Shown here piece after piece: positions 15,201 through 26,992 of a stretch of DNA of 64,000 bases. This stretch comes from Scylla paramamosain. Its lineage: Eukaryota > Arthropoda > Malacostraca > Decapoda > Portunidae. Below the pieces are notes generated by a model. The model had not been told where the DNA came from. It ran no database searches and saw nothing but the letters and a program-made list of their open reading frames with translations. Location of the stretch: positions 8,297,539 through 8,361,538 of the forward strand of contig NC_087190.1 of assembly GCF_035594125.1 (NCBI RefSeq), given 5' to 3'. Both the position numbers and the translations under genes were made by a program. Positions within the stretch are counted from its first letter, which is position 1; every line of letters begins with the position of its first letter.

Positions 15201-16263
15201 CACTCATAATACACGTTTCTCGTAATGTCCTTTCGTTTCCCAATCATAGGGTTCTTTGCATGTATTTTCGCGTTTTTATAGGTAGCATGATCAAAAACAC
15301 TCAAAATACATGTTTTTTGTAATGTTATTCTAATTCTCCATAAAGGGTGTTTTGCATTAGTTTTAGCGTTTTGGTATGTAAGGAGCTCAAAAAAACTTAA
15401 AGGCAAGTTCTTGGTAAAAGTTGGTTTGATTCCCATTTCATTGCCCTGCTTTTTAGTGCCTAACACGCTCAAAAACACACAAAGTCACTTTTCTGGTAAT
15501 GTCATTTCTTACCAACATCAGGCTAGTTTTGCTTGCAATTTGGGGTTTTGGTAAATAAGAATGTGAAAAACACTCAAAATACACGCATTTCGTAAGGTTG
15601 TTATGTTTCTCATTTAAGAGTGTTATTCATGAGTACCAGCGTTTTGGTAACTAAGAAACTTTTCCATATACACGAGTTTTTGCGTTTTTTTGCCTTGTGG
15701 TTCTTGTGAAACTATAAACCACTCATTATTCACGTTTCTCGTAATGTCCTTTTGTTTCCCAATATAGAGTGCTTTGCATCCTTTTTTGTTTTTTTTGTAG
15801 GTAACAAGATTAAAAACAATCAAAATATACCATTTTGGTAATATTCTATTTCTTCATATTTGTTGGTTTGCATCCGTTTTAGCGTTTTTTCTACCTAAAA
15901 CACAGAAAAGACACGTTTGCACTATTTTGTTTTGGATTATCATATAGAGTGACTTCCATATTATTTATCGTTTTTATTCTTAACATGCTGAAAATCACTC
16001 AAAAGACAGGTTTCTGGTAAAGTCGTTTAATTTTCTCATATATGTGGCTTTGCATGCACTTTAGAGTTTGGTAAATAACAGTTCGAAACAAAAGCTAAAA
16101 TTAACTTTTTTGATAATAATCTTTTATCACATAATTGCCCAGATTTTTGCCAGAATTTTGGTATCTCGGTACCTATGAAGATGAAATAAAAAAAACAAAA
16201 AAATTCCTGTTTTTCTATTTATTTATCTATTTTTTTTTCTAAATAAAGAGTGTTACTTGTGGG

Positions 16264-17360
16264 TTTTAGCTTTTTGGTTCTTAAGGAACCTGAAAACACT
16301 CATAATACACGTTTCTCGTAATATCCTTTCCTTTCCCAAACATAAGGTTCTTTGTATGTATTTAAGCGTTTTTTTATAGATAACATGATTAAAAAACACT
16401 TAAAATACCTGTTGTTGGTTATGTTATTTTCTTTCTATATAAAGTGTGTTTTGCATTCGTTTTAGCGCATATAAGGAGCTGAAAAACACTTAAAGGCAAG
16501 TTCTTGGTAAAAGTTGGTTTTATTCCATGTAATGTGATTGCCCTGCTTTTTAGTGCTTTATTGCCTAACACGTTCAAAAACACTCAAAAGAAACTTTTCT
16601 GGGAATGTAATTTTTTTCCCACATAAAGCTATATTCGCATGGAATTTCATTTTTTTTTAACTAAGAATGTATAATAACACTCAAAATACACGCATTTAGT
16701 AAGGTTGTTGTGTTTTTCAATTAAAAGTTTTATTCATTAGTTTCAGCATTTTGGTATCTAAGAAACTTCTCCATATATACGAGTTTTTGTGTTTTTTGCC
16801 TTGTGGATCTTGTGAAACTGTAAAACACTCATTATACACGTTTCTCGTAATGTCCTTTTGTTTCCCAATATAGAGTGCTTTGCATGCATTTTCGCGTTTT
16901 TTGTAGGTAACAAGTTCAAAAACACTCAAAATATACGTTTTTGGTGATATTTTTCTATTTCTTCGTTTTTGGTTTGTATCCGTTTTAGCGTTTTTCTACG
17001 TAAAACACTGAGAAGACATGTTTTCCAGTAATTTTGTTTTGGATTCCTATATTGAGTGACTTCAATGGTATTTATCGTTTTGGTGCCTAACATGCTAAAA
17101 AACACTCAAAAGACAGGTTTCTCGTAAAGTCGTTTAATTTCCATATGTAGGTGGCTTTGCATGCAGTTTAGGGTTTGGTACATAACAGTCCGAAAAAAAT
17201 CTAAAATTAACTTTTTTTGATAATGTTCTTTTTTCGACATAATTTCCCTGAATTTTGCCGGAATTTTGGCATCTTGGTACCTATGAAGATTAATAAAAAG
17301 AAAAATTGCTATTTTTTTATTTTTTATTTTTTTTCTCTATAAAGAGTGTTATTTGTGGGT
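16264..17360 (+). repeat. Reference type A HOR unit with monomer boundaries
   Basis: A clean unit of 1,097 bp, cut at the recurring TTTAG/TTTC/TTTA monomer start. Segments: M1 16264-16360 (97), M2 16361-16460 (100), M3 16461-16548 (88), M4 16549-16644 (96), M5 16645-16740 (96), M6 16741-16889 (149), M7 16890-16983 (94), M8 16984-17070 (87), M9 17071-17166 (96), M10 17167-17360 (194). M6 carries about 52 extra bases relative to M1. M10 is twice monomer length and may be two degenerate monomers. It holds the GGTACC anchor followed by an A-rich then T-rich tract. The array could be called a 10-mer or an 11-mer depending on how M10 is counted. Confidence 0.85.
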
Positions 17361-17859
17361 TTTAGGTTTTTGGTACTTAAAGAACTTAAAAACACTCATA
17401 ATACACATTTCTCATAATGTCCTTTCGTTTCCCAAATATAGGGTTCTTTTCATGTATTTAAGCGTTTTTATAGTTAACATGATCAAAAACACTCAAAATA
17501 CATGTTTTTGGTAATGTTTTTCTGTTTCTCCATAAAGGGTGTTTTGCATCCATTATAGCGTTTCAATATGTAAGGAACTCAAAAACATTTAAAGGCAAGT
17601 TCTTGGTAAAATTTGGTTTTATTCCCATGTAATGTGATTGCCCTGCTTTTTAGTGCTTTATTGCCTAACACGCTCAAAAACACTCAAAAGACACTCTTCT
17701 GGTAATGTCATTTTTTTTTTCCACATAAAGCTAGTTTCGCATGTAATTTGGGGTTTTGGTAACTAAGAATGTGAAAAACTTTCAAAACACACGCATTTCG
17801 TAAGGTTGTTCTGCATCTGAATTAAGAGTGTTATTCATGAGTTTCAGCGTTTTGGTACC

Positions 17860-17993
17860 TAAGAATCTCAAGAACGCTCATAATGCACGTTTCTCGTAAT
17901 ATCGCTCTTTTCTTCATATAGGGTGCTTTGCATGCATTTTCGCTTTTTTTCACGTAATAGCTGAAAAACACTGAAAATACACGACTTTCGTAA
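17860..17993 (+). repeat. Type-B-like relict monomers inside a type A array
   Basis: After M5, the expected M6 with its extra internal segment is absent. A compact monomer follows (GGTACCTAAGAATCTCAAG... CATATAGGGTGCTTTGCATG), then the start of a class-2-like one (TAGCTGAAAAACACTGAAAA). The CATATAGGGTG motif is typical of type B and unusual in type A. This lies directly against a LINE 3'-end fragment. Confidence 0.6.
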
Positions 17994-18141
17994 TAAGAAC
18001 ATAAGAACATAAGAAATAAGTAAATCTGCAAGAAGGCATCAGGCCTACAAGTACTTGAATGAAATATGCCTACCTATTTCCATCTATCATCCCCATCCAT
18101 AAATTTGTAATTTTCTCTTACTCTTCCCAAATGCCTCAGGG
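17994..18141 (-). mobile_element. LINE 3'-end fragment (C-terminal codons, 3' UTR and tail repeat)
   Basis: A 150-bp non-satellite insert. Read on the minus strand, it encodes KFMDGDDRWK followed by a TAG stop (18074-18106). Next come a short 3' UTR and a terminal tandem repeat of TTATGTTC-type units; on the plus strand this appears as AAGAACATAAGAACATAAGA at its left edge. Non-LTR elements of the CR1/L2 kind typically end in short tandem repeats instead of poly(A) and are 5'-truncated, and both fit here. From memory, very similar tails are common in decapod crustacean DNA and may belong to the same family as the reverse transcriptase fragments at 26993 and 56338. The frame upstream of KFMDGDDRWK appears shifted. 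Satellite resumes in M4 near 18141. A candidate target duplication (GTAAT on both sides) is too short and out of phase to trust. Confidence 0.65.
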
Positions 18142-19382
18142 TAATTTTTTTCCCACATAAAGCTAGTTTCGCATGGAATTTGGGGTTTTGGTAACTAAGA
18201 ATGTAAAAAAAACACTCAAAATACACGCATTTAGTAAGGTTCTTCTGTTTCTTGATTAAGAGTGTTATTCATGAGTTTCAGTAATTTGGTATCTTAGAAA
18301 CTTCTCCATAGACGAGTTTTTGCGTATTTTGCCTTGTGATTCTGGTGAAACTACAAAACACTCATTATACACGTTTCTCGTTATGTCCTTTATTTTTTCC
18401 CCTTATATAGAGTGCTTTGCATCCATTTTCGCGTTTTTTTTTTTTTTATGTAAGAAGCTCAAAAACACACAAAATATACTTTTTTGGTAATATTATTGTA
18501 TTTCTTCATATTGGTTGGTTTGCATTCGTTTTAGCGTTTTTGTACGTAAATCTTTTAAAAGATGCGTTTTCAGTAATTTTGTTTTGGATTTCCATATAGA
18601 GTGACTTTCATATTTTTTATCGTTTTGGTGCCTAACATGCAGAAAAACACTCAAAAGACAGGTTTCTTCTAAAGTCGTTAAATTTTATCAGATAGGTGTC
18701 TTTTGCATATACTTTATGGTTTGGAAGATAACTCCGAAAAAAAAGGTAAAATTAACTTTTTTGATAATGATTTTTCTACATAATTTCCCTGAATTTTGGC
18801 AGAATTTTGGCATCTTTATACCTATGAACATCAATAACAAAAAAAATAAAAATGCTATTTTTCTATTTATTTATTTTTTTCTCTATTAAGAGTGTTATTT
18901 GTAGGTTTTAGCGTTTTGGTATTTAAGGAACTTAAAAACATTCATAATACATATTTCTCGTAATGTCCTTTCGTTTCCCAAATATGGGGATCTTTGCATG
19001 TATTTAAGCGTTTTTATAGGTAACATGATAAAAAACACTCAAAACACTTGTTTTTGGTAATTTTATTCTGCTTCTCCATAGAGGAGTGTTTTGCAAGCTC
19101 TTGGTGAAAGTTGGTTTTATTCTAATGTAATATGATTTCCCTGCTTTTTAGTGTTTTATTGCCTAACACACTCAAAAACACCGAAAAGATACTTTTTTTT
19201 CCCACAGAAAACTAGTTTCGCATGCTTTTTAGGGTTTTGCGAAGAATGTGAAAAAAAAAACACTCAAAATACACGCATTTCGTAATGTTGTTCTGTTTCT
19301 CAATTAAGATTGTTATTCATGAGTTTCAGCATATTGGTATCTAAGAAACTTCTTTATATACACGAGTTCTTGCGTTTTTTGC

Positions 19383-19406
19383 CTTGTGGTTCCTGTGAAC
19401 CACAAG
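19383..19406. repeat. Hairpin insertion variant of M6
   Basis: Arms CTTGTGGTTC and GAACCACAAG are perfect complements around a 4-base loop. They arise where the usual GTGAAACTATAAAAC of M6 is replaced by GTGAACCACAAGTTC plus extra bases. Other perfect copies lie at 24156-24179, 51449-51472 and 53454-53477. Imperfect copies lie near 3829, 6930 and 13893. Confidence 0.85.
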
Positions 19407-21027
19407 TTCTTTTGCCCGAAAATAATAAGACAATCATTATACATGTTTCTCGTAATGTCCTTTTCTTTCCCAATAGGGAGTGCTTTGCATCCATTTTCGC
19501 GTTATTTGTAGGTAACAAGCTCAAAAACACTCAAAATATACCTCTTTGGTAATGTTATTCTATTTCTTCATATTGGTTGGTTTTCATCTGTTTTAGCGTT
19601 TTTCTACGTAAAACACAGAAAAGACACGTTTTCAGTAATTTTGTTTTCGATTCCCAAAGAATATTCCCAGAATTTTGGCCTCTTAGTACCTATGAAGATG
19701 AATAACAAAACAAAAAAAGAAAATTTTATTTTTTTTCTCTATAAAGTGGTATTTGTGGGTTTTAGCTTTTTTGGTACTTAAGGAACTTAAAAACACTCAT
19801 AATACACGTTTTTCGTAACGTCGTTTCTTTTCCCAAAAAATAGGGTTCTTTGCATGTATTTAAGTGGTTTTATTGGTAACATGATCAAAAACACTCAAAA
19901 TACATGTTTTTGGTAATGTTCTGTTTCACCATTAAGTGTATTTTGCATGCGTGTTAGTGTTTTGATATATAAGGAGCTTAAAAACACTTAAAGGCAAGTT
20001 CTTGGTAAAAATTCGTTTTACTCCAATGTAATGTGATTGCCCTCCTTTTTAGTGCTTTATTGCCTATCACGCTTAAAAACACTCAAAAGACACTTTTCTG
20101 GTAAAGTAATTTTTTTTTCCCAACAAATCTATTTTCGCATGCAATTTGGGGTTTTGGTAACTAAGAATGTTAAAAGCACTCAATATACACGCATTTAGTA
20201 AGGTTGTTCTGTTTCTCAATTAATAGTGTTATACATGAGTTTTAGCATTTTGGTATCTAGGAAACCTCTCCATATACACAAGATTTTGCGTTTTTTGCCT
20301 TGTGGTTCTTTTGAACTATAAAACACACATTATACACTTTTTCTTGCAATGTCCTTTTGTTTCCCAATATAGAGTGCTTTGCATCAATTTTCGCGTTTTT
20401 TATAGGTACCAAGCTCAAAAACATTCAAAATATACCTTTTTAGTAACGTCTTTCTATTTCTTGATATTCGTTGCTTTGCATCCGTTTTAGCGTTTTTTTT
20501 TACGTAAAACACTGAGAAGACACGTTCTCAGTAACTTTCTTTTGGATTCCCATATAGAGTGATTTCACTATTATTTCTCGTTATGGTGCCTAACATGCTA
20601 AAAAAAAACACTCAAAAGACAGATTTCTGGTAAGGTCGTTTAATTTGCACTTTAGGGTTTGGTCCGAAAAAAAAAAGCTGAAATTAACTTTTTTGATAAT
20701 ATTGTTTTATCATATGATTGCCCTGAATTTTCCCAGAATTTTGGCATCTCGGTACCTATGAAGATGAATAACAAAAAAAAAAAAAGAAAATTCCTATTTT
20801 TTTTTCTAAATAAAGAGTGTTATTTGTGGGTTTTAGCTTTTTGGTACTTAAGGAACTTAAAAAAAACACTCATAATACACGTTTCTCGTAATGTACTTTT
20901 GTTTCCCAAACATAATGTTTTTTGCATGTATTTAAGTGTTTTTATTGGTTACATGACCAAAAACACTGAAAATACATGTTTTTGGTAATGTTATTCGGTT
21001 TCTCCATAAAGTGTGTATTCCATGCGT

Positions 21028-21062
21028 TTTGGCAGTTTTGTATTATATACAAAACTGCCAAA
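21028..21062. repeat. Perfect 16-bp-arm hairpin replacing part of M3
   Basis: Left arm 21028-21043 (TTTGGCAGTTTTGTAT), loop TAT, right arm 21047-21062, its exact reverse complement. In sister units this position reads GTATATAAGGAGCTCAAAAAC. About 20 bp of M3 has therefore been replaced by an inverted copy of its own upstream sequence. Confidence 0.92.
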
Positions 21063-23364
21063 AGGCAAGTTTTTGGTATGAATTGGTGTTATTCCAATGT
21101 AATATGATTGCCCTGCTTTTTAGTGCTTTATTGCCTATGACGCTCAAAAACACTTAAAAGACACTTTTCTCGGAAAGTCATTTTTTTCTCTCAGATAAAG
21201 GTGGTTTCGCATGCAATTTGGGGTTTTGGTAACTAAGAATGTGAAACGCACTTAAAATACACGCATTTAGTAAGGTTGTTCTGTTTCTCAATTAAGAGTG
21301 TTATGAGTTTCAGCATTTTGGTATCTAGGAAATCTCTCCATATACACGAGTTTTTGCGTTTTTTGCTTTGAACTATAAAAGAATCATTATACACTTTTCT
21401 TGCAATGTCCTTTTGTTTCCCAATATAAAGTGCTTTGCATCTATTTTCGCGTTTTTTTATAGGTAAAAAGCTCAAAAACACTCAAAATATACCTTTTTGG
21501 TAACTTTTTCTATTTCTCGATATTGGTTGGTATCCATTTGTTTTAACGTTTTTCTACGTAAAACACTGAGAAGACACGTTTTCAGTAACTTTGTTTTGGA
21601 TTCCCATATAGAGTGAGTTGCTTATTATTTATCGTTTTGGTGACTAACATGCTGAAAACACTCAAAACACAGATTTCTGGTAAGGTCGTTTAATTTCCTC
21701 ATATTGGAGGCTTTGCATGCACTTTAGGGTTTTGTACATAACAGTCCGGAAAAAGGGCTGAAATTAACTTTTTTGATAATATTCTTTTATCACATAATTG
21801 CACTGAATTTTCCCAGAATTTTGCCATCTCGGTATCTATGAAGATGAATAACAAAAAAAAAAAAATCCTATTTATTTTATTTTATTTTATTTTTTTCTTA
21901 ATGAAAAGTGTTATTTGTGGGTTTTAGCTTTTTGGTACTTAAGGAACTTAAAAAAAACACTCTTAATACAAGTTTCTTGTAATGTCCTTTTGTTTCCCAA
22001 ACATAATGTTCTTTGCATATACTTAAGCGTTTTTATAGATAACATGATCAAAAACACTCAAAATACATGTTTTTGGTAATGTTATTCAGTTTCTCCATAA
22101 AGTTTGTTTTCCATGCGTTTTAAAGGTTTGGTATATAAGGGGTTAAAAAACACTTAAAGGCAAATTCTTTGTAAAAGTTGGTTTTATTCCCATGTAATGT
22201 GATAGTTCTGCTTTTTAGTGCTTTATTGGATATCACGCTGAAAAACAGTCAAAAGACACTTTTCTGGTAATGTCATTTTTTTTTCCCAAATGATGCTAGT
22301 TTTGCATGTAATTTGGCATTTTCGTAACTAAGAATGTGAAAAACACTCAAAATACACAATTTAGTAAGGTAGTTCTGTTTATCGATTAAAAGTGATATTC
22401 ATGCATTTATTCATTTAGGTGTGTAAGAAATTTCTATATATACACGAGTTTTTGCGTTTATTGCCTTGTGGTTCTTTTAAAACTATAAAACACTCATTAT
22501 ACACGTTTCTCGTAATGTCCTTTTGTTTGCTAATATAGAGTGCTTTACATCCATTTTTGCATTTTTTGTAGGTAACAAGCTCAAAAACACTCAAAATATA
22601 TCTTTTTGGTAATTTTATTCTATTTCTTCATATAGGATGGTTTGTATCCGCTTTAGCGTTTTTCTACGTAAAACACTGAAAAGACACGTTTTCATGTGAT
22701 TTTCTTTTGGATTCACATATTGACTGACTTCCATATTATTTATCGTTTTGGTGCCTAACATGCTGAAAAACACTGAAAAGACAGGTTTCTGGTAAAGTCG
22801 TTTAACTTCCCTATATAGGTGACTTTGCATGCACTTTAGGGTTTGGTACATAACAATCCGAAAAAAAAAGCTATAATTAACTTTTATGATAATGTTCTTT
22901 TTTTCCACATAAATTCCCTGAATTTTGGCAGAATTTTGGCATCTCGGTACCTATGAAGATGAATAACAAAAAAAAAATCCTAATTTTTTATTTTTTTATT
23001 TAATAATTTTTTTTTTCTAAAGAGTGTTATTTATGGGTTTTAGCTTTATGATACTGAAGGAACTTAAAAATCACTCATAATACACGTTTCTCGTAATATT
23101 CTTTCGTTTCCCAAACATTTGCATGTATTTAAGCGTTTTTATTGATAACATGATCAAAAACACTCAAAATACATGTATTTGAAAATTTTATTCTGTTTCT
23201 CTTTAAAATGTATTTTGCATGCGTTTTAGCGTTTTGGTATGTAAGGAGCTTAAAAACACTTAAAGGCTAGTTCTTGGTAAAATTTGGTTTTATTTCCATG
23301 TAATGTGATTTCCCTGGCTTTTAGTGTTTTATTGCGTAACACGCTCAAAAACACTGAAAAGACA

Positions 23365-23841
23365 AGCAAAGCCTCCCATATGAGAAAATTAAAGACCTTA
23401 CCAGAAATCAGTCTTTTGAGTGTTTTTCAGCATGTTAGGCACCAAAACGATAAATAATAAGGAACTCACTCTATGTGGGAATCCAAATGAAAATTACTGA
23501 AAACGTGTCTTCTCAGTGTTTTACGTAGAAAAACGCTAAAACTGATACAAACCAATCAATATCAAGAAGCAGAAAAACATTACCAAAAATGTATATTTTG
23601 TGTTTTTAACCTTGTTACCTAAAAAAAAAAAAACGCGAAAATGGATACAAAGCACTCTATATTGGGAAACAAAGGGACATTGCGAGAAAAGTGTATAATG
23701 AATGTTTTATAGTTCAAAAAAAACCACAAGGCAAAAAACGCAAAAACTCGTGTATATGGAGAAATTTCCTATATACCAAAATGCTGAAACTCATGAATAA
23801 CACTCTTAATTGAGAAACAGAGCAACCTTACTAAATGCGTG
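23365..23841 (-). repeat. Inverted five-monomer block (copy I3)
   Basis: Reverse complement of M9 to M5, with the same junctions as the block at 1961: M4 ...AAAGACA joined to inverted M9 (AGCAAAGCCTCC), and inverted M5 ...AATGCGTG joined to M3 (TCAAAAACACTAAAAGGC). Confidence 0.85.
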
Positions 23842-26800
23842 TCAAAAACACTAAAAGGCAAGTTCTTTGTAAAAGTTGGTTTCATTCCCATGTAATGTGA
23901 TTGCCCTGCTTTTTAGTGCTTTATTGCCTAACACGCTCAAAAACACTCAAAAGACACTTTTCTGGTAATGTCATTTTTTTACCACATAAAGCTAGTTTCG
24001 CATGCTATTTAGGGTTTTCCGATGAATGTGAAAAAACACTCAAAATACACGCATTTGGTAATGTTCTGTTTCTCAATTAAGATTGTTATTCATGAGTTTC
24101 AGCATTTTGGTATCTAAGAAACTTCTTTATATACACGAGTTTTTGCGTTTTTTGCCTTGTGGTTCCTGTGAACCACAAGTTCTTTTGCCCGAAATTAATA
24201 AGACACTCATTATACATGTTTCTCGTAATGTCATTTTCTTTCCAAATAGGGAGTGCTTTGCATCCATTTTCCCGTTTTTTGTAGGTAACAAGCTCAAAAA
24301 CACTCAAAATATACCACTTTGGTAATGTTATTCAATTTCTTCATATTGGTTGGTTTTCATCTGTTTTGCGTTTTGCTACGTAAAACACCGAAAAGACACG
24401 TTTTCAGTAATTATGTTTTCGATTCCCAAAGAATATTGCCAGAATTTTGGCATCTTAGTACCTACGAAGATGAATAATAAAAATAAAAAAAAAATTATAA
24501 TTTATTATTTTTTTCTCTCTCTATAAAGAGTGTTATTTATGGGTTTTAGCTTTTTTGGTACTTATAATGCACATTTCCCAATAATAGGGTTCTTTGCATG
24601 TATTTAAGCGTTTTTATTGGTAACATGATAAAAATACTCAAAATACATGTTTTTTGTAATGTTATTCTGTTTCATCATAAAGTGTATTTTGCATGCATTT
24701 TAGTGTTTTGGTATATAAGGAGCTCAAATACACTTAAAGGCAAGTTCTTGTTAAAAATTGGTTTTATTCCAATGTAATGTGATTGCCATGCTTTTTAGTG
24801 CTTTATTGCCTAACACGCTCAAAAACACTCAAAAGATATTTTTCTGGTAATGTCATTTTTTTCCCACATAAAGCTGGTTTCACATGCAATTTGGGGTTTT
24901 GGTAGCTAAGGATGTGAAAAGCACTCAAAATACACGCATTTAGTAAGATTGTTCTGTTTGTGAATTAAGAGGTTTGTTCCAGAGTTTCAGCATTTGGGAA
25001 TGTAAGAAACTTCTCTATATACACGAGTTTTTGCGTTTTTTGCCTTTTAGTTCTTGTGAATAATAACTCATTATACACGTTTCTCGTAATGTCCTTTTGC
25101 TTCCCAATATAGAGTGCTTTCCATCCATTTTCGCGTTTTTTGTAGGTAACAATTTCAATAACACTCAAGATATACCTTTTTGGTAATGTTATTTTATTTC
25201 TTCATATTGGTTGGTTTGCATCCGTTTTAGTGTTATTCTATGTAAAACACCGAAAAGACACGTTTTTAGTAATTTTGTTTTGGATTCCCATATAGATTGA
25301 CTTTTATGTTATTTATCCTGTTGGTTCCTAACATGCTGAAAAACACTCATAAGACCGTTTTCTGGCAAAGACGTTTAATTTTCCCATATAGGTCGCTTTG
25401 CATGCACTTTAGGGGTTTGGTACATAACAGTCCGAACAAAAAAACTAAATTTTGTTTTTTTGATAATGTTCTTATATCACATAATTTCTTGAATTTTGCC
25501 CGAATTTTGGCATCTCGGTACCTGTGAAGATGAATAAGAAAGAAAAAATAAATATTGTAATTTTTTTTTATTTATTTATTGTTTCTCAATAAAGAGTGTT
25601 ATTTGTGGCTTTTAGCTTTTTGGTAATTAATGAACTTAAAAACACTGATAATACACGTTTCTCGTATTCTCCCTTCGTTTCCCAAAAATAGTGTTCTGTG
25701 CATGTATTTAAGCGTTTTTATTGGTAACATGATCAAAAACACTCAAAATACATGTTTTTGGTAAAGTTATTCTGTTTCCCCATAAAGAGTGTTTTGCATG
25801 CGTTTTAGTGTTTTGGTATATAAGGAGCTCAAAAACACTTAAAGGCAAGTTCTTGGTAAAAATTCGTTTTCCTCCAATGTAATGTGATTGCCCTGCTTTT
25901 TAGTGCTTTATTGCGTATCACGCTCAAAAACACTCAAAAGACACTTTTCTGGTAAAGTCTTTTTTTTTTTCCCCATAAATCTATTTTCGCATGCAATTTG
26001 GGGTTTTGGTAACTAAGAATGTGAAAAGCACTCAAAATACACGCATTTATTAAGGTTGTTCTGTTTCTCAATTAGGAGTGTTATAAATGAGTTTCAGCAT
26101 TATTCTATCTAGGAAACCTCTCCATATACACGAGATTTTGCGTTTTTTGCTTTGTGGTTCTTTTGAACTATAAAACACTCATTATACACTTTTCTTGCAA
26201 TGTCCTTTTGTTTCTCAATTTTGAGTGCTTTGCATCAATTTCCGCGTTTTTTGTAGGTAACAAGCTCAAAAACACTAAAAATATATCTTTTTAGTAACGT
26301 TTTTCTATTTCTTGATATTGGTTGCTTTGCATCCATTTTAGCGTTTTTCTACGTAAAACACTGAGAAGACACGTTTTCAGTAACTTTGTTTTGGATTCCC
26401 ATATAGAGTGAGTTCCTTATCGTTTTGGTGCCTAACATGCTAAAAAAAAACACTCAAAACACAGATTGCTGGTAAGGTCATTTAATTTCCTCATATAGGA
26501 GGCTTTGCATGCACTTTAGGGTTTGGTACATAACAGTCCGAAAAAAAAGCTGAAATTAACTTTTTTGATAATATTCTTTTATCATATTATTGCCCTGAAC
26601 TTTCCCAGAATTTTTGCATCTCGGTACCTATGAAGATGAATAACAAAAAAAAAAAAAAAAATCCTATTTTTTTATTTTTTTATTTTTTTCTAAATAAAAA
26701 GTGTTATTTGTGGGTTTTAGCTTTTTGGTACTTAAGGAACTTAAAAAACACTCATAATACACGTTTCTCATAATGTCCTTTTATTTCCCAAACATAATGT

Positions 26801-26992
26801 TCTTTGCATGTATTTAAGCGTTTTTACAGATAACATGATCAAAAACACTCAAAATACATGTTTTTGGTAATTATTCTGTTTCTCCATAAAGTTTGTTTTG
26901 CATGCGTTTTAGCGGTTTTGTATATAAGGAGCTCAAAAACACTTCAAGGCAAGTTTTTGGTATAAATTGGTGTTATTCCAATGTAATATGAT

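Noticed and set aside
17994..18141. Target-site duplication GTAAT around the LINE tail
   Set aside because: Five bases in a satellite where GTAAT is in every monomer, with flanks from different monomer phases, is not evidence.
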